From Rhodospirillales bacterium (lineage in GTDB: Bacteria > Pseudomonadota > Alphaproteobacteria > Micavibrionales > Micavibrionaceae): a stretch of 64,000 nt of DNA. A model generated the notes under the pieces. It was not told the DNA's origin and searched no databases. It was given only the letters and a program-made list of their open reading frames with translations. The DNA lies in assembly GCA_020638175.1 (NCBI GenBank), contig JACKJA010000002.1, positions 186,001 to 250,000 of the forward strand. Reading direction: 5' to 3'. Positions within the stretch are counted from its first letter, which is position 1. Every line of letters begins with the position of its first letter. Position numbers and translations under genes: made by a program. Below are positions 10,431 through 18,343 of the stretch, piece by piece.

Positions 10431-11171
10431 ATGATGAAAAATCCGGAGACGATCATAAAACTCCCGCGGCTCTATGTCGACAGCCCGCTGCAAAAAGACA
10501 GCGCAATCGACCTTGCCCCGGAACAGCTTCATTACCTGAAAAACGTCATGCGGCGTCAGGTAGACGACGAAGTGCGCCTGTTTAACGGCCAAGAAGGTGA
10601 ATGGCTGGCCCGCCTGAGATTGCTGGATAAAAAGCGCGGACAAGCATGCCCTGTGGAGAAAATTCGCGAACAAATCGCCACAACAGCCAAAACAATGCTT
10701 TTATTCTCCCCCTTAAAAAAACACCGGCAAGACTGGCTGATTGAAAAAGCGGTGGAACTGGGTGTTACGGATCTATGCCCGGTTACAACGCAAAACACCG
10801 ATATTCATGCGTTAAAAACTGAACGAATCACTGCACAGATCCAGGAAGCCGCAGAGCAAAGCGAACGGCTGAGCTTGCCACGCCTGCACGCCCTGCGCTC
10901 ATTAACAGAAACGCTCAGCGATTGGCCCACTGCCACGCCTTTGCTGGCCTGCATTGAACGAACGGATACCGCGCCGCTAGCGGCAGCTTTATCAAAATTA
11001 GACACAAAAAACGTGGCCTTGCTGATTGGCCCGCCCGGCGGCTTTACTGAAAAGGAAAAAAGCAAACTGGCAAGCACACAAAACTGCACGCCCGTCTCTC
11101 TGGGAAACAACGTCCTGCGCAGCGAAACGGCAGCACTCTACGCCTTGGCCGTTCGAAGTGCCCTGTTATAA
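10431..11171 (+). CDS. rsmE: 16S rRNA m3U1498 methyltransferase
   Basis: 246 aa. It has an N-terminal PUA-like part (residues 10-75, with LPRLYVDSPL and HYLKNVMRRQ), then a SPOUT methyltransferase domain. The trefoil-knot SAM site is visible as LLIGPPGGFTEKE (about 195-207) and SLGNNVLRSETAAL (about 222-235). The enzyme methylates N3 of U1498 in 16S rRNA. Length and motifs are complete. It converges with the M23 peptidase gene, with stops 6 bases apart. Confidence 0.95.
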   Translation: MMKNPETIIKLPRLYVDSPLQKDSAIDLAPEQLHYLKNVMRRQVDDEVRLFNGQEGEWLARLRLLDKKRGQACPVEKIREQIATTAKTMLLFSPLKKHRQDWLIEKAVELGVTDLCPVTTQNTDIHALKTERITAQIQEAAEQSERLSLPRLHALRSLTETLSDWPTATPLLACIERTDTAPLAAALSKLDTKNVALLIGPPGGFTEKEKSKLASTQNCTPVSLGNNVLRSETAALYALAVRSALL

Positions 11172-11176
11172 AGGAA

Positions 11177-12643
11177 TTATTGATTTAAATTCATCGCCGT
11201 TTTGCGGTCATCGCCATCAGTCAGCAACGAAGCATATTGCTTGTCCAGAGCCCCAACCTTTACCTTAAAGGCATTGAGCTGCTCTCCCGTCAAAGACTTA
11301 CCCTGCGGTGATTTATGAGACTGCGGATTGACCTGCGCCCCGTTAACCATGACCTCATAATGGAGGTGCGGACCGGTCGACCGTCCCGTCGTCCCGACAT
11401 AACCGATCACCTGACCTTGCTTGACGCGGCTTCCGGGCGTAACGCCGCGTTCAATACGGTTCAAATGCGCATAGGCCGTTTTCAGCGATGAATTGTGGCG
11501 AATGCGAATGTAATTTCCAAAAGAACTCCAACGTCCGGCCTTCTCGACCGTCCCGTCCCCGGCAGCATAAATCGGCGTCCCGGTCGGGGCCGCGAAATCC
11601 AGCCCCTTATGCATCTTGCTGTACCCCAAAACCGGGTGTTTACGCAGACCAAATCCCGATGAAACCCGCGCCCCGTCAATCGGCGTTTTCATCAAGGCTT
11701 TACGGATACTGCGGCCCTCGGCCGTATAATAATCAACGTCCCCGTTTTTATCTTCATAGCGGTAAACAGGAATATCCCGGCCATTAACGTTCAAACGGGC
11801 ATAAAGCACATCACCGCTTTTAATAAGTTCGCCGTCCTCGGTTTCGATTTGCTCATAAAGTACTTCCAGTTTGTCGCCCTGACGAATATCGCGCTGGAAA
11901 TCGACATCCCATGAAAAGATACGAATTGCTTCGGCAATCACACCATTAGGAACACCGGCCTTCGCCGCAGAACCAAACAGGGAGACCTCAATCTCGGCAT
12001 CTCTGGCATACGTCCGGCGGACCGTTTCTTTTTCTTCAATATCCGAAACGAAACCATCGCCCTGACGGGATAAAACGAGCGTCTTCAGGGGATCAATATC
12101 CATGCGCATAGCCGCAAAGCTATAATCATCGCCATCCTCACTGGGATCATAACGGACGGCAAGAACCTGGCCAGGACGAATATGGCGCGGATCATAATCA
12201 TCTTCCATCGCCTTGACCACGCGGTAAGCATCACTGGCGGAAATTCCGGCTTTTTCCAAAACCGCCGTCAGGGTATCACCCTTACCGATTTTCAGATGCT
12301 CTTCTTTGGGCTGGGGCATAGGAGCCGAAACCGCTGCCAGAACAACCTCCGCCTCCGGCAAAGCAGCTTGCTCTTGCGACTGGCCATCCAGCACAGAAAA
12401 AGAAGGCCGGTAAACAGCCGGCTGCAAGGCCTGCGCCATAGAGCGCTCCATCGGCACTGGCATCCGCACAGCTCCGGAATCTTTTGAAAACCCGACCATA
12501 GCCGCCAAGCCGAACGACAATCCGGCAATCAAAGGTAAAACAACAAAACGCAAACGCAGACGATTATTTCTCGTCAACAAATAACGGTGGCGCAAGGGCA
12601 CATAACGGGCGACGGCGTTTATAAATATGATAAATTTTGACAT
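11177..12643 (-). CDS. M23 peptidoglycan endopeptidase
   Basis: 488 aa from the ATG at 12643; the frame is open to an ATG at 12703, and neither has a clear Shine-Dalgarno. A short basic cytoplasmic segment precedes one membrane anchor (LRFVVLPLIAGLSFGLAAMVGF). A LysM/OapA-like segment follows (IGKGDTLTAVLEKAGI...IRPGQVLAVRYD). The C-terminal zinc peptidase (LytM) domain has the HKGLDFAAP and GPHLHYEV metal motifs (H-x3-D and HxH). It should cleave cross-links in periplasmic peptidoglycan and resembles MepM/YebA. A non-cognate role as a catalytically active divisome factor is possible but not shown. Confidence 0.92.
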   Translation of the reverse strand: MSKFIIFINAVARYVPLRHRYLLTRNNRLRLRFVVLPLIAGLSFGLAAMVGFSKDSGAVRMPVPMERSMAQALQPAVYRPSFSVLDGQSQEQAALPEAEVVLAAVSAPMPQPKEEHLKIGKGDTLTAVLEKAGISASDAYRVVKAMEDDYDPRHIRPGQVLAVRYDPSEDGDDYSFAAMRMDIDPLKTLVLSRQGDGFVSDIEEKETVRRTYARDAEIEVSLFGSAAKAGVPNGVIAEAIRIFSWDVDFQRDIRQGDKLEVLYEQIETEDGELIKSGDVLYARLNVNGRDIPVYRYEDKNGDVDYYTAEGRSIRKALMKTPIDGARVSSGFGLRKHPVLGYSKMHKGLDFAAPTGTPIYAAGDGTVEKAGRWSSFGNYIRIRHNSSLKTAYAHLNRIERGVTPGSRVKQGQVIGYVGTTGRSTGPHLHYEVMVNGAQVNPQSHKSPQGKSLTGEQLNAFKVKVGALDKQYASLLTDGDDRKTAMNLNQ

Positions 12644-12729
12644 TCGTATGTGTAACGTTGATTCGTGAAAGTCTCTATGTACAGGAAACCCCTTACCTAC
12701 CATAGATATAATTTTGTTCCAACCGCTGT

Positions 12730-13212
12730 TTATCCAAAGGTAGTATCCAGCGATTCCAAAGCCGATTCAAGAAGCTCCTTGGGTTCGGAGAGCTTCTTGT
12801 TTACATCCATAACAATATAAATCCCGAAAATCAAAAACACCAAGGCATCAACCGGACCGCTGTTTTCAGCACTCGTTTCCACAAAACCCGGCAAAAGCCC
12901 AACCAAAAGCAAAAAGAAAAACAAGGTTGAATAAAGCAAGGTCAACGACCGCGCCGGACGGGCAAAGCCGGAAATAATAATTCTGGCAACAGCATCATCC
13001 AGCTTCACCGATACATCCAGATCCAAACGGGCATGACGGGCAATCCCCGCCGGCGATCCCGTGGTTCCCGTCAGTTTGAATTGCGCTCCCTCCCCGGAAA
13101 CCACTTCAATATCCAGAGCATGAGCCAGTCGCTCAATTAATATCTCCTTCAGAGAATCGGCCTCTATTTTTTGAGACAGGTTTATTTTTTTCGACACTTC
13201 TATGTGTTTCAT
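12730..13212 (-). CDS. Small membrane protein of unknown function
   Basis: 160 aa from the ATG at 13212; an upstream in-frame start at 13254 would overlap the IalB-like gene. Residues 1-85 are soluble and could form a small alpha/beta domain (MKHIEVSKKINLSQKIEADSL). Two hydrophobic helices follow (LTLLYSTLFFFLLLVGLLPGF and VDALVFLIFGIYIVMDV), then a charged C-terminal tail. I do not recognise the family. It lies directly downstream of the IalB-like gene on the same strand and probably shares its transcript. Confidence 0.6.
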   Translation of the reverse strand: MKHIEVSKKINLSQKIEADSLKEILIERLAHALDIEVVSGEGAQFKLTGTTGSPAGIARHARLDLDVSVKLDDAVARIIISGFARPARSLTLLYSTLFFFLLLVGLLPGFVETSAENSGPVDALVFLIFGIYIVMDVNKKLSEPKELLESALESLDTTFG

Positions 13213-13241
13213 ACAGTTTCCCTTCCGGAAGCACCGACAGA

Positions 13242-13760
13242 TTACATGCCACATTCTTTGTTGATGGCATCATGGGCCGCGCCGGAGCCACTCAGACCGT
13301 AAGTGTCCGTCGTCAGCGTCCCCCGGGCGGAGGTTCCTTTAACCACCATCTTCGATCCCTTGCGAATAGCAGCGGCAATTTCACCATCTGTGGCCGCATC
13401 CGGCGCCCAGGCCGTGTCATCTTGCGTAAACAGGGTAAATTTCTTTGAATCAATCGTCACAGTGGCGTCACTGCCGGTTTTGTATAAATAACCGGTTATA
13501 TAGCTAAAAACATCCTTGCTGCCTTCGGAAGGTCGGTGCGTCAGAAGGGCATAAGGCTGATCCCGGCGGGTGTAATTCCCTTCGGCTTTTTTAGGCTGGC
13601 TGGCCATATAACAGACCTTACCGCCATTTTCTTCGAAGACATAAGCCGACCAATCACCATAGGTTCCTATCAGACGCGGCTCTGAAGCGAGCGCGCTCCC
13701 GGCACTGATAAGCGAAAAAAACGCAATGGAAGCGACGAGAAAAAACACCTTATTCATCAT
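13242..13760 (-). CDS. IalB-family exported protein
   Basis: 172 aa from the ATG at 13760, which has AAGG about 6 bases upstream. A cleavable signal peptide ends at SALASE. The mature protein has the family features of 'invasion associated locus B': an early YGDWSAYV, a cysteine in KVCYMASQPKK, and a C-terminal RGTLTTDTYGLSG...AINKEC. These proteins are widespread in alphaproteobacteria, host-associated or not. The biochemical role is unknown, so the name should not be read as evidence of pathogenicity. Confidence 0.8.
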   Translation of the reverse strand: MMNKVFFLVASIAFFSLISAGSALASEPRLIGTYGDWSAYVFEENGGKVCYMASQPKKAEGNYTRRDQPYALLTHRPSEGSKDVFSYITGYLYKTGSDATVTIDSKKFTLFTQDDTAWAPDAATDGEIAAAIRKGSKMVVKGTSARGTLTTDTYGLSGSGAAHDAINKECGM

Positions 13761-13913
13761 TAACAACCCTTAATCTATCCAGTTTTTAATCTACTGATAC
13801 GAAACATAAACCCAATTTACGGCGATAAAACCGAAAGAAAGCTTGAAACAGCTCGTTCCATTATATACCCGCTACAGAAAAAGGCAAAACCCCAAAATAA
13901 GCCTTATCGAAGG

Positions 13914-13945
13914 TGATCCCCAATCGATTCGCCAACGTATGAAGA
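13914..13945 (+). promoter_or_regulatory. Putative sigma-E (ECF11-like) autoregulatory promoter
   Basis: TGATCC (13914-13919), 18 bases, then TATGA (13938-13942) inside CGTATGAAG. This closely resembles the Rhodobacter sphaeroides RpoE promoter (TGATCC -35 and TAAGA -10), which its sigma factor autoregulates. It sits just upstream of the ECF sigma gene. Seen directly: the two elements and their spacing. Inferred: use by this sigma factor. Confidence 0.5.
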
Positions 13946-13984
13946 TATATTTTGTAAATCACACAATGATTTCAGGAGAAAAAT

Positions 13985-14650
13985 TTGCAGCCCGCATCCT
14001 ATATGCTATCAATGAACGACCTGCCTTTTGCAGGAAAGGGGGGCGCTATGCAACAGGAGCGGCTTTTGAAGAAACAACCGTTAACAGACACGGAGGGGCC
14101 GGCTCCTCCGTCTTTTGAAGATTTTTTGACCGCTGTCGGTAAAAAGCGCGACCGGCAGGCCTTTATTCATCTGTTTGAATATTACGCCCCCCGGATCAAA
14201 GGTTTTTTCATCAAGGGCGGACTTAATCACGATACGGCTGACGAACTGGCGCAGGAAACAATGCTGACCGTTTGGAACCGGGCTATGACTTATGACCCGG
14301 CCTTGTCCAGCGCCAGCACATGGATTTACACCATCGCCCGGAACAAACGGATTGATTACTTCCGCAAACGCGGGCGCCCGGAACCTGACCGGAACGATCC
14401 CCTGATGATCCCGGATGCCCCGCTTTCCGCTGATCTGGCCATAAACCAAACTCAGGAAAACGATATCCTGGCCGCGGCCATTGAAGATTTACCGGCGGAG
14501 CAGGCCGAGATTATCCGCAAATCATATTTTGAAGACAAAACCCACGCCGACATCGCTGCCGAAACCGGTTTACCACTCGGCACCGTAAAATCGCGCATAA
14601 GACTGGCGCTGGAGCGTCTGCGCCACCATCTGGGGGAGACGTTGTCATGA
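13985..14650 (+). CDS. ECF-type RNA polymerase sigma factor
   Basis: 221 aa from a TTG at 13985 that has a strong AGGAG (13974-13978) 6 bases upstream. An ATG at 14048 (200 aa), with AAGGGGGG just upstream, is the main alternative. Sigma region 2 runs from FEYYAPRIKGFF to RIDYFRKRGR, with ADELAQETMLTVW as the core-binding helix. Region 4 is LPAEQAEIIRKSYFEDKTHADIAAETG and the TVKSRIRLALERLR recognition helix. There is no region 1.1 or 3, as usual for ECF factors. Its stop overlaps the start of the ChrR-like anti-sigma gene (ATGA), which points to the RpoE-ChrR (ECF11) group that answers singlet oxygen and organic peroxide. Confidence 0.9.
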   Translation: MQPASYMLSMNDLPFAGKGGAMQQERLLKKQPLTDTEGPAPPSFEDFLTAVGKKRDRQAFIHLFEYYAPRIKGFFIKGGLNHDTADELAQETMLTVWNRAMTYDPALSSASTWIYTIARNKRIDYFRKRGRPEPDRNDPLMIPDAPLSADLAINQTQENDILAAAIEDLPAEQAEIIRKSYFEDKTHADIAAETGLPLGTVKSRIRLALERLRHHLGETLS

Positions 14651-15324
14651 CTAGAAAATTCCATTCCGATTGCGAAGTCATGCTCATGGAATACGCCGCG
14701 GGCACACTGGATGAGGCCCAGTCTTTGGTCGCGGCATCTTATATCACGCTTTCCCCGTTAGCCCGGCGCTATGTTGAATCGTGCGAACGGCTTGGCGGCG
14801 CAATAATCGAGGGATGCTGCCCCCCGGTTTCGATGAACGCGGCAAGCCTGACCGCCGTTCTGGACAAACTTGAGGAGTGCCCGGCGGGAGACAATTCCTG
14901 CCGACAGGAAGCCCTCCGAACATTTGCGGAATCGCTTTGCCTCCCAACACCGCTCCACACTTACCTGACAAAAGCGTGTTCTCATAAAGGGCTGCGCTGG
15001 AGAAATCTGGCTCCCGGCATCAAGATTTGTGCTATCCCGCTACGCAATCCGACAAGACGGGCGCACCTGATGCAGCTTGCCCCCGGAACCATAACCCCGG
15101 CCCATAGTCACCGGGGGCGGGAATGCATGTTGGTACTGGAAGGCGGATTCAGCGATGAAAACGGTCATTATGAGCGCGGGGATTTGCTGTTGATGGACGA
15201 CGGCAGCGATCATCATCCGATTGCGGATCCCCTCAAAGGCTGCCTGTGTCTGGTCACGACAGATGCCCCGGTGCGGCCGCATTCATTAACCCGCCGCTTT
15301 TTTCAGATTTTTCTCCGGTATTAG
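14647..15324 (+). CDS. ChrR-like cupin anti-sigma factor with altered zinc site
   Basis: 225 aa. The N-terminal anti-sigma domain (1-85) is recognisable by EYAAGTLDEAQSLVAA, and the C-terminal domain is a cupin. In ChrR the anti-sigma domain binds zinc through His6, His31, Cys35 and Cys38. Here the equivalents of the last three appear as Tyr32, Ser36 and Ala39, with only a His6-like residue kept. The cupin metal ligands look intact (H153, H155, E159, H189 or H190). Translation is coupled to the sigma gene by a 4-base overlap. It should hold the sigma factor inactive, but perhaps without structural zinc. Confidence 0.85.
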   Translation: MTRKFHSDCEVMLMEYAAGTLDEAQSLVAASYITLSPLARRYVESCERLGGAIIEGCCPPVSMNAASLTAVLDKLEECPAGDNSCRQEALRTFAESLCLPTPLHTYLTKACSHKGLRWRNLAPGIKICAIPLRNPTRRAHLMQLAPGTITPAHSHRGRECMLVLEGGFSDENGHYERGDLLLMDDGSDHHPIADPLKGCLCLVTTDAPVRPHSLTRRFFQIFLRY

Positions 15325-15866
15325 GATGATACGTTTTTTCGGGAACGTATTTTTCGTCGGTGCCCCTGCTGTTGAGCCACATCGAATACAGCCGGGCCGC
15401 CGGGCTTGACCGGTCGCTCGGCAAACCGGCCCATACAGAGCATCCGGTCATACATCACCAGAGCGCCCGCCACCCCGACATTGACACAGAATTTCATAGG
15501 AATTTGCACAATATGGTCGCACCGCGCCTGCAAGGCCGGTGACAAACTCCCCATTTCCGGCCCCAAGACATAAGCCGCCCGGACAGGGTGCCTAAAACTG
15601 GGCAGTTCAACAGCATCTTCGGTCAATTCAACGCCGACCAACCGGCACCCTTTGGGCAAAGCCAGATCGTCAACCGTTTCATATTGATGATAAGGAACAT
15701 GGTCAAACGCGCCCGATGTATCGGACACCCGCATCGCCCGGACATCGACATGCGGCGCGATGGTAAAAAAGAAGCTGCCCCCAAAAGCGTGGGTGGAGCG
15801 GACCAGATTGCCAACATTGGCTTCCTTGCTGATCCCCTCCACCCCTATTCCGAAATAACCGCGCAT
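15321..15866 (-). CDS. SpoU/TrmH-family RNA 2'-O-methyltransferase
   Basis: 181 aa SPOUT methyltransferase. Motif 1 (NVGNLVRSTHAFGG, near residues 17-30), motif 2 (AYVLGPEMGSLSPAL) and motif 3 (IPMKFCVNVGVAGALVMYDR) are all present and ordered. It should methylate ribose 2'-O of a tRNA or rRNA position. There is no extra N-terminal substrate-binding domain, as in TrmL/TrmH-like short forms, so the target cannot be named. The C-terminal tail is Arg/Lys-rich. The last 4 bases overlap the convergent anti-sigma gene. Confidence 0.88.
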   Translation of the reverse strand: MRGYFGIGVEGISKEANVGNLVRSTHAFGGSFFFTIAPHVDVRAMRVSDTSGAFDHVPYHQYETVDDLALPKGCRLVGVELTEDAVELPSFRHPVRAAYVLGPEMGSLSPALQARCDHIVQIPMKFCVNVGVAGALVMYDRMLCMGRFAERPVKPGGPAVFDVAQQQGHRRKIRSRKNVSS

Positions 15867-15872
15867 TAATCT

Positions 15873-16160
15873 TTAGGCGGCTTTATCGTCTTCTGATTTT
15901 TCTTCAGCTTTGTCTTCGCCATGGCAACCGCCACCACAACATTCGCCTTTTCCGCTTTTCCCCATGCCACAGGTATTTTTACCCAAAAGCGTATAAGCCG
16001 GGCAAAAGCCGACGATGCTGGTTACAACCAGTACAACCGTCAGAACCCAGAAAACAGCTTCCAGCGAACCACTCAAAACCAGAGCCAAAATAGCCGTCAC
16101 CAATGCTGCGGATAGGCGGAGTTTTTTATCCTGATCGCCCACGTTTTGTTCAATTTTCAT
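15873..16160 (-). CDS. DUF2892 (YgaP-type) membrane protein with Cys-rich tail
   Basis: 95 aa. The segment MKIEQNVGDQDKKLRLSAAL, the two adjacent hydrophobic helices (VTAILALVLSGSL, VFWVLTVVLVVTSIVGFCPAY) and LLGKNTCG are typical of the DUF2892 inner-membrane family. An unusual C-terminal tail follows with Cys/His/Gly (GKGECCGGGCHGED) and then a Lys/Glu-rich end. The tail could bind a metal, which is inference only. It is 6 bases upstream of the SpoU methyltransferase gene on the same strand, so they probably share a transcript. Confidence 0.75.
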   Translation of the reverse strand: MKIEQNVGDQDKKLRLSAALVTAILALVLSGSLEAVFWVLTVVLVVTSIVGFCPAYTLLGKNTCGMGKSGKGECCGGGCHGEDKAEEKSEDDKAA

Positions 16161-16213
16161 GTTTTTTTCCTCACTTTGATTATCGTATTTACCACAGTGT
16201 ATTAAGCCAACGC

Positions 16214-17416
16214 TCAGGATATAGCCTGCTCCAGACGATCCAGCGCCTCGTTTAATTTACTCTGAGATACGGCAAAACACAAACGCATTGATCCGCGGGA
16301 GATTTTTCCAAACGAACAACCCGGTGCCAGACACAGGCCAACATCGTCAATCAGGCGCTTGGCAAACGTTAGGCAGTCTGGCTCTCCATCGACCTGAAAC
16401 AACGAATAAAACGTTGCCTGCGGGCGATTAGCCCGTACCTTGCCCATAGCATCGAACCGCGCCATCAACAAATCGCAATTTTGATTCCACAGGGCCAGCT
16501 GCTCTTGTAAAAACGGCTCCCCGTGGCGCAATGCCTCAATCGCCCCAAACTGCGTAAAGGTTGGCGGACACATATTGTCATACAGGGCAACATCGTAAAT
16601 CGCCTTTTCCGCTTCAGCCGGCCCGACAATCCAGCCCAGCCGCCAGCCTGTCATCGCCCATGTTTTTGAAAAACTGTTAATAATAAAAAGCTTGTCATCC
16701 GGCTCGGAAATATCCAGAAAACTGTCAGCGCGCACCCCGTCATAAACCAGACGGCCATAGACCTCATCGGAAATAACCCAGATATCGCGCGCGCGCGCAA
16801 AATCCATAACCTGCTTCATTTCGGCCTTGGTCATAGTCCAGCCTGTCGGATTTGACGGCGTGGTAATCATAATAATTTTGGTCTTCGGTGTACAGGTATC
16901 AAACAGTTTCTCGATATCAAGCGTCCACTGGCCATCCTCGCAGGACAGAGGCATCTCTTTTATCGTCGACTGCGCCAACTCCACCGCGCCCAGCAGGTTT
17001 TTCCAGATCGGCGTAACCGCAACAACCTCGTCACCTTCATCCAGCAAAGCCGTCAAAACCAAATGAATAGCAGTTGTACCGGACGCCGTGGCAAAAATCC
17101 GGTTGGTCGGGATTTGCAAGCCATATATCCGGGCATAATAATTGGAAATTTCCTGCCGCAGCTCTTCCCGGCCCAGAACAGGGCTGTAGAAAGTCAGCCC
17201 TTCCTGCAAGGCTCTTTGCGCACCCGCCATAATAAAATCAGGAGTGGCTTTATCACCTTCCCCCTGCGCCAGCGTCAAAATATCCTTGCGATTGCGACCG
17301 TAACGCACCACATCCGCACCGGGATTTGATGACAAATTTTCAATAACTGATCTCATCTTCATATAAGAGGGCTGTTCGCCGCTCATCCCGCCTTCATATA
17401 ATTGTAGTGTTTTCAT
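16214..17416 (-). CDS. PLP-dependent class I/II aminotransferase
   Basis: 400 aa, fold-type I aminotransferase. Key residues are visible: N189 in SNPTGW, D217 and Y220 in SDEVYG, and the Schiff-base lysine K251 in NSFSKTWAMTGWRLGW; an Arg near the C-terminus (SRGSMRLCF) should bind the substrate carboxylate. It resembles the aspartate/aromatic-type aminotransferases, but the exact amino acid cannot be read. It is monocistronic by appearance, followed by the DUF2892 gene after about 50 bases. Confidence 0.88.
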   Translation of the reverse strand: MKTLQLYEGGMSGEQPSYMKMRSVIENLSSNPGADVVRYGRNRKDILTLAQGEGDKATPDFIMAGAQRALQEGLTFYSPVLGREELRQEISNYYARIYGLQIPTNRIFATASGTTAIHLVLTALLDEGDEVVAVTPIWKNLLGAVELAQSTIKEMPLSCEDGQWTLDIEKLFDTCTPKTKIIMITTPSNPTGWTMTKAEMKQVMDFARARDIWVISDEVYGRLVYDGVRADSFLDISEPDDKLFIINSFSKTWAMTGWRLGWIVGPAEAEKAIYDVALYDNMCPPTFTQFGAIEALRHGEPFLQEQLALWNQNCDLLMARFDAMGKVRANRPQATFYSLFQVDGEPDCLTFAKRLIDDVGLCLAPGCSFGKISRGSMRLCFAVSQSKLNEALDRLEQAIS

Positions 17417-17471
17417 TGTTTATGGACCTTTTTAGATACACGAATCCCGTTCGTTTAAAAGGAAATTCTGT

Positions 17472-17600
17472 TTATTTCTGGGAAAAATTGTTCGCGCGCC
17501 TCGCGCTATGTCGAAAAATGGCCAGCCCTAACGGGCGGCACACGCGGCGGCCGCAGCAACGCAGAACCCCGCGGCCCATAGAAGGGCGCGGTTATTCTGA
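17472..17600. ncRNA. Candidate structured RNA element
   Basis: A GC-rich island inside AT-rich intergenic sequence. It can form nested helices: CGCGCC 17495-17500 with GGCGCG 17585-17590, CTATG 17506-17510 with CATAG 17577-17581, and GGCCGC 17549-17554 with GCGGCC 17571-17576. A GCCC-TAAC-GGGC hairpin sits at 17525-17536. On the minus strand a tight GCGCG/CGCGC hairpin is followed by GAACAATTTTT, terminator-like. I see no SRP, 6S or tmRNA signature. A 35-codon minus-strand ORF (17472-17579) lies inside but has no ribosome-binding site. RNA identity and strand are unproven. Confidence 0.35.
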
Positions 17601-17695
17601 ATGTCTGTCTCTGCATTGCATTTTATTATCATGTTCCAATCAAACACGATTTGAAGAAATGATACAATAGTTTTTTTGATTTTTTTGTATCTTTA

Positions 17696-18037
17696 TTACT
17701 TTATGGCCGGATTCGAGGGCGTTAAATTTCCCGCCTCACGACCTAAATTCGCTAAAAACGCCCCAAACCGGGGGCCGGGATTCATCCGGGTAATTTTTTT
17801 ACACCCCACTTGATAGGCATCCGGCACACCCGCACAACGATCATTCACGGCAGCATCATAAACGGCCCTCAACATCGCACCATCTGCGCCCGGAAAATAT
17901 TTGTGTTCCAGCTTATGGTGCATCCACGTCGACAGACCGCTGGCCGCCACAAAAGCGCCCGCCAGAATAACAGAGGCCCGGCGAATCGAAAGGCCTCGTC
18001 CTTTGGAGGCATTTCTTACACGACTTTGAGATATCAT
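17696..18037 (-). CDS. Small exported or membrane-anchored protein, unknown
   Basis: 113 aa. A strongly basic N-terminus (RNASKGRGLSIRR) precedes one hydrophobic segment (ASVILAGAFVAASGLSTWM). The outer part has two cysteines (DRCAGVPDAYQVGCKK) that could form a disulfide. I do not recognise the family. It shares its plan (basic start, one helix, Cys pair) with the gene just upstream on the same strand, 20 bases away, so the two may be an operon of related small proteins. Confidence 0.5.
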   Translation of the reverse strand: MISQSRVRNASKGRGLSIRRASVILAGAFVAASGLSTWMHHKLEHKYFPGADGAMLRAVYDAAVNDRCAGVPDAYQVGCKKITRMNPGPRFGAFLANLGREAGNLTPSNPAIK

Positions 18038-18057
18038 AATTTTATCTTCTTTTATGT

Positions 18058-18270
18058 TTACCGGGGACCGGCAATAAAACTAGCAACAGCGCCCAGTGCA
18101 GAACAAGCGGAAACAGGCGTCTTTACACCATTCGCATGGTCTTCGCCACATTGATGGGCGGTTACCGCCGCAAAGGCCAGAGTCGCGGTCATAAGCGTAC
18201 TTATAACAGCCCCGGCTCTGCCGGCTTTCCGGGCCGTTGATGCTTTAAAATTTGAAAAATCCATGGACAT
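18058..18270 (-). CDS. Small membrane protein with Cys pair, unknown
   Basis: 70 aa from the ATG at 18270, chosen because AAGGGGAG lies just upstream; the frame is open to 18306. A basic N-terminus (STARKAGRAG) leads into a hydrophobic segment (AVISTLMTATLAFAAVTA), then HQCGEDH and a second cysteine in VSACSALG before a hydrophobic C-terminus. Family unknown. It is the first of two small genes on this strand, just downstream of the acetoacetyl-CoA synthetase stop's far side, in a gene-poor stretch. Confidence 0.5.
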   Translation of the reverse strand: MSMDFSNFKASTARKAGRAGAVISTLMTATLAFAAVTAHQCGEDHANGVKTPVSACSALGAVASFIAGPR

Positions 18271-18343
18271 AGTAACACTCCCCTTAGCAAAATATTTATA
18301 ACGCAAGAATTAGTAACACAAGGGTATTAATTATGTCAAATAA

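Noticed and set aside
17472..17579. 35-codon minus-strand ORF in the structured element
   Set aside because: Lacks a ribosome-binding site and its codons follow the base-paired structure, so an RNA element explains it better; kept only as a caveat.
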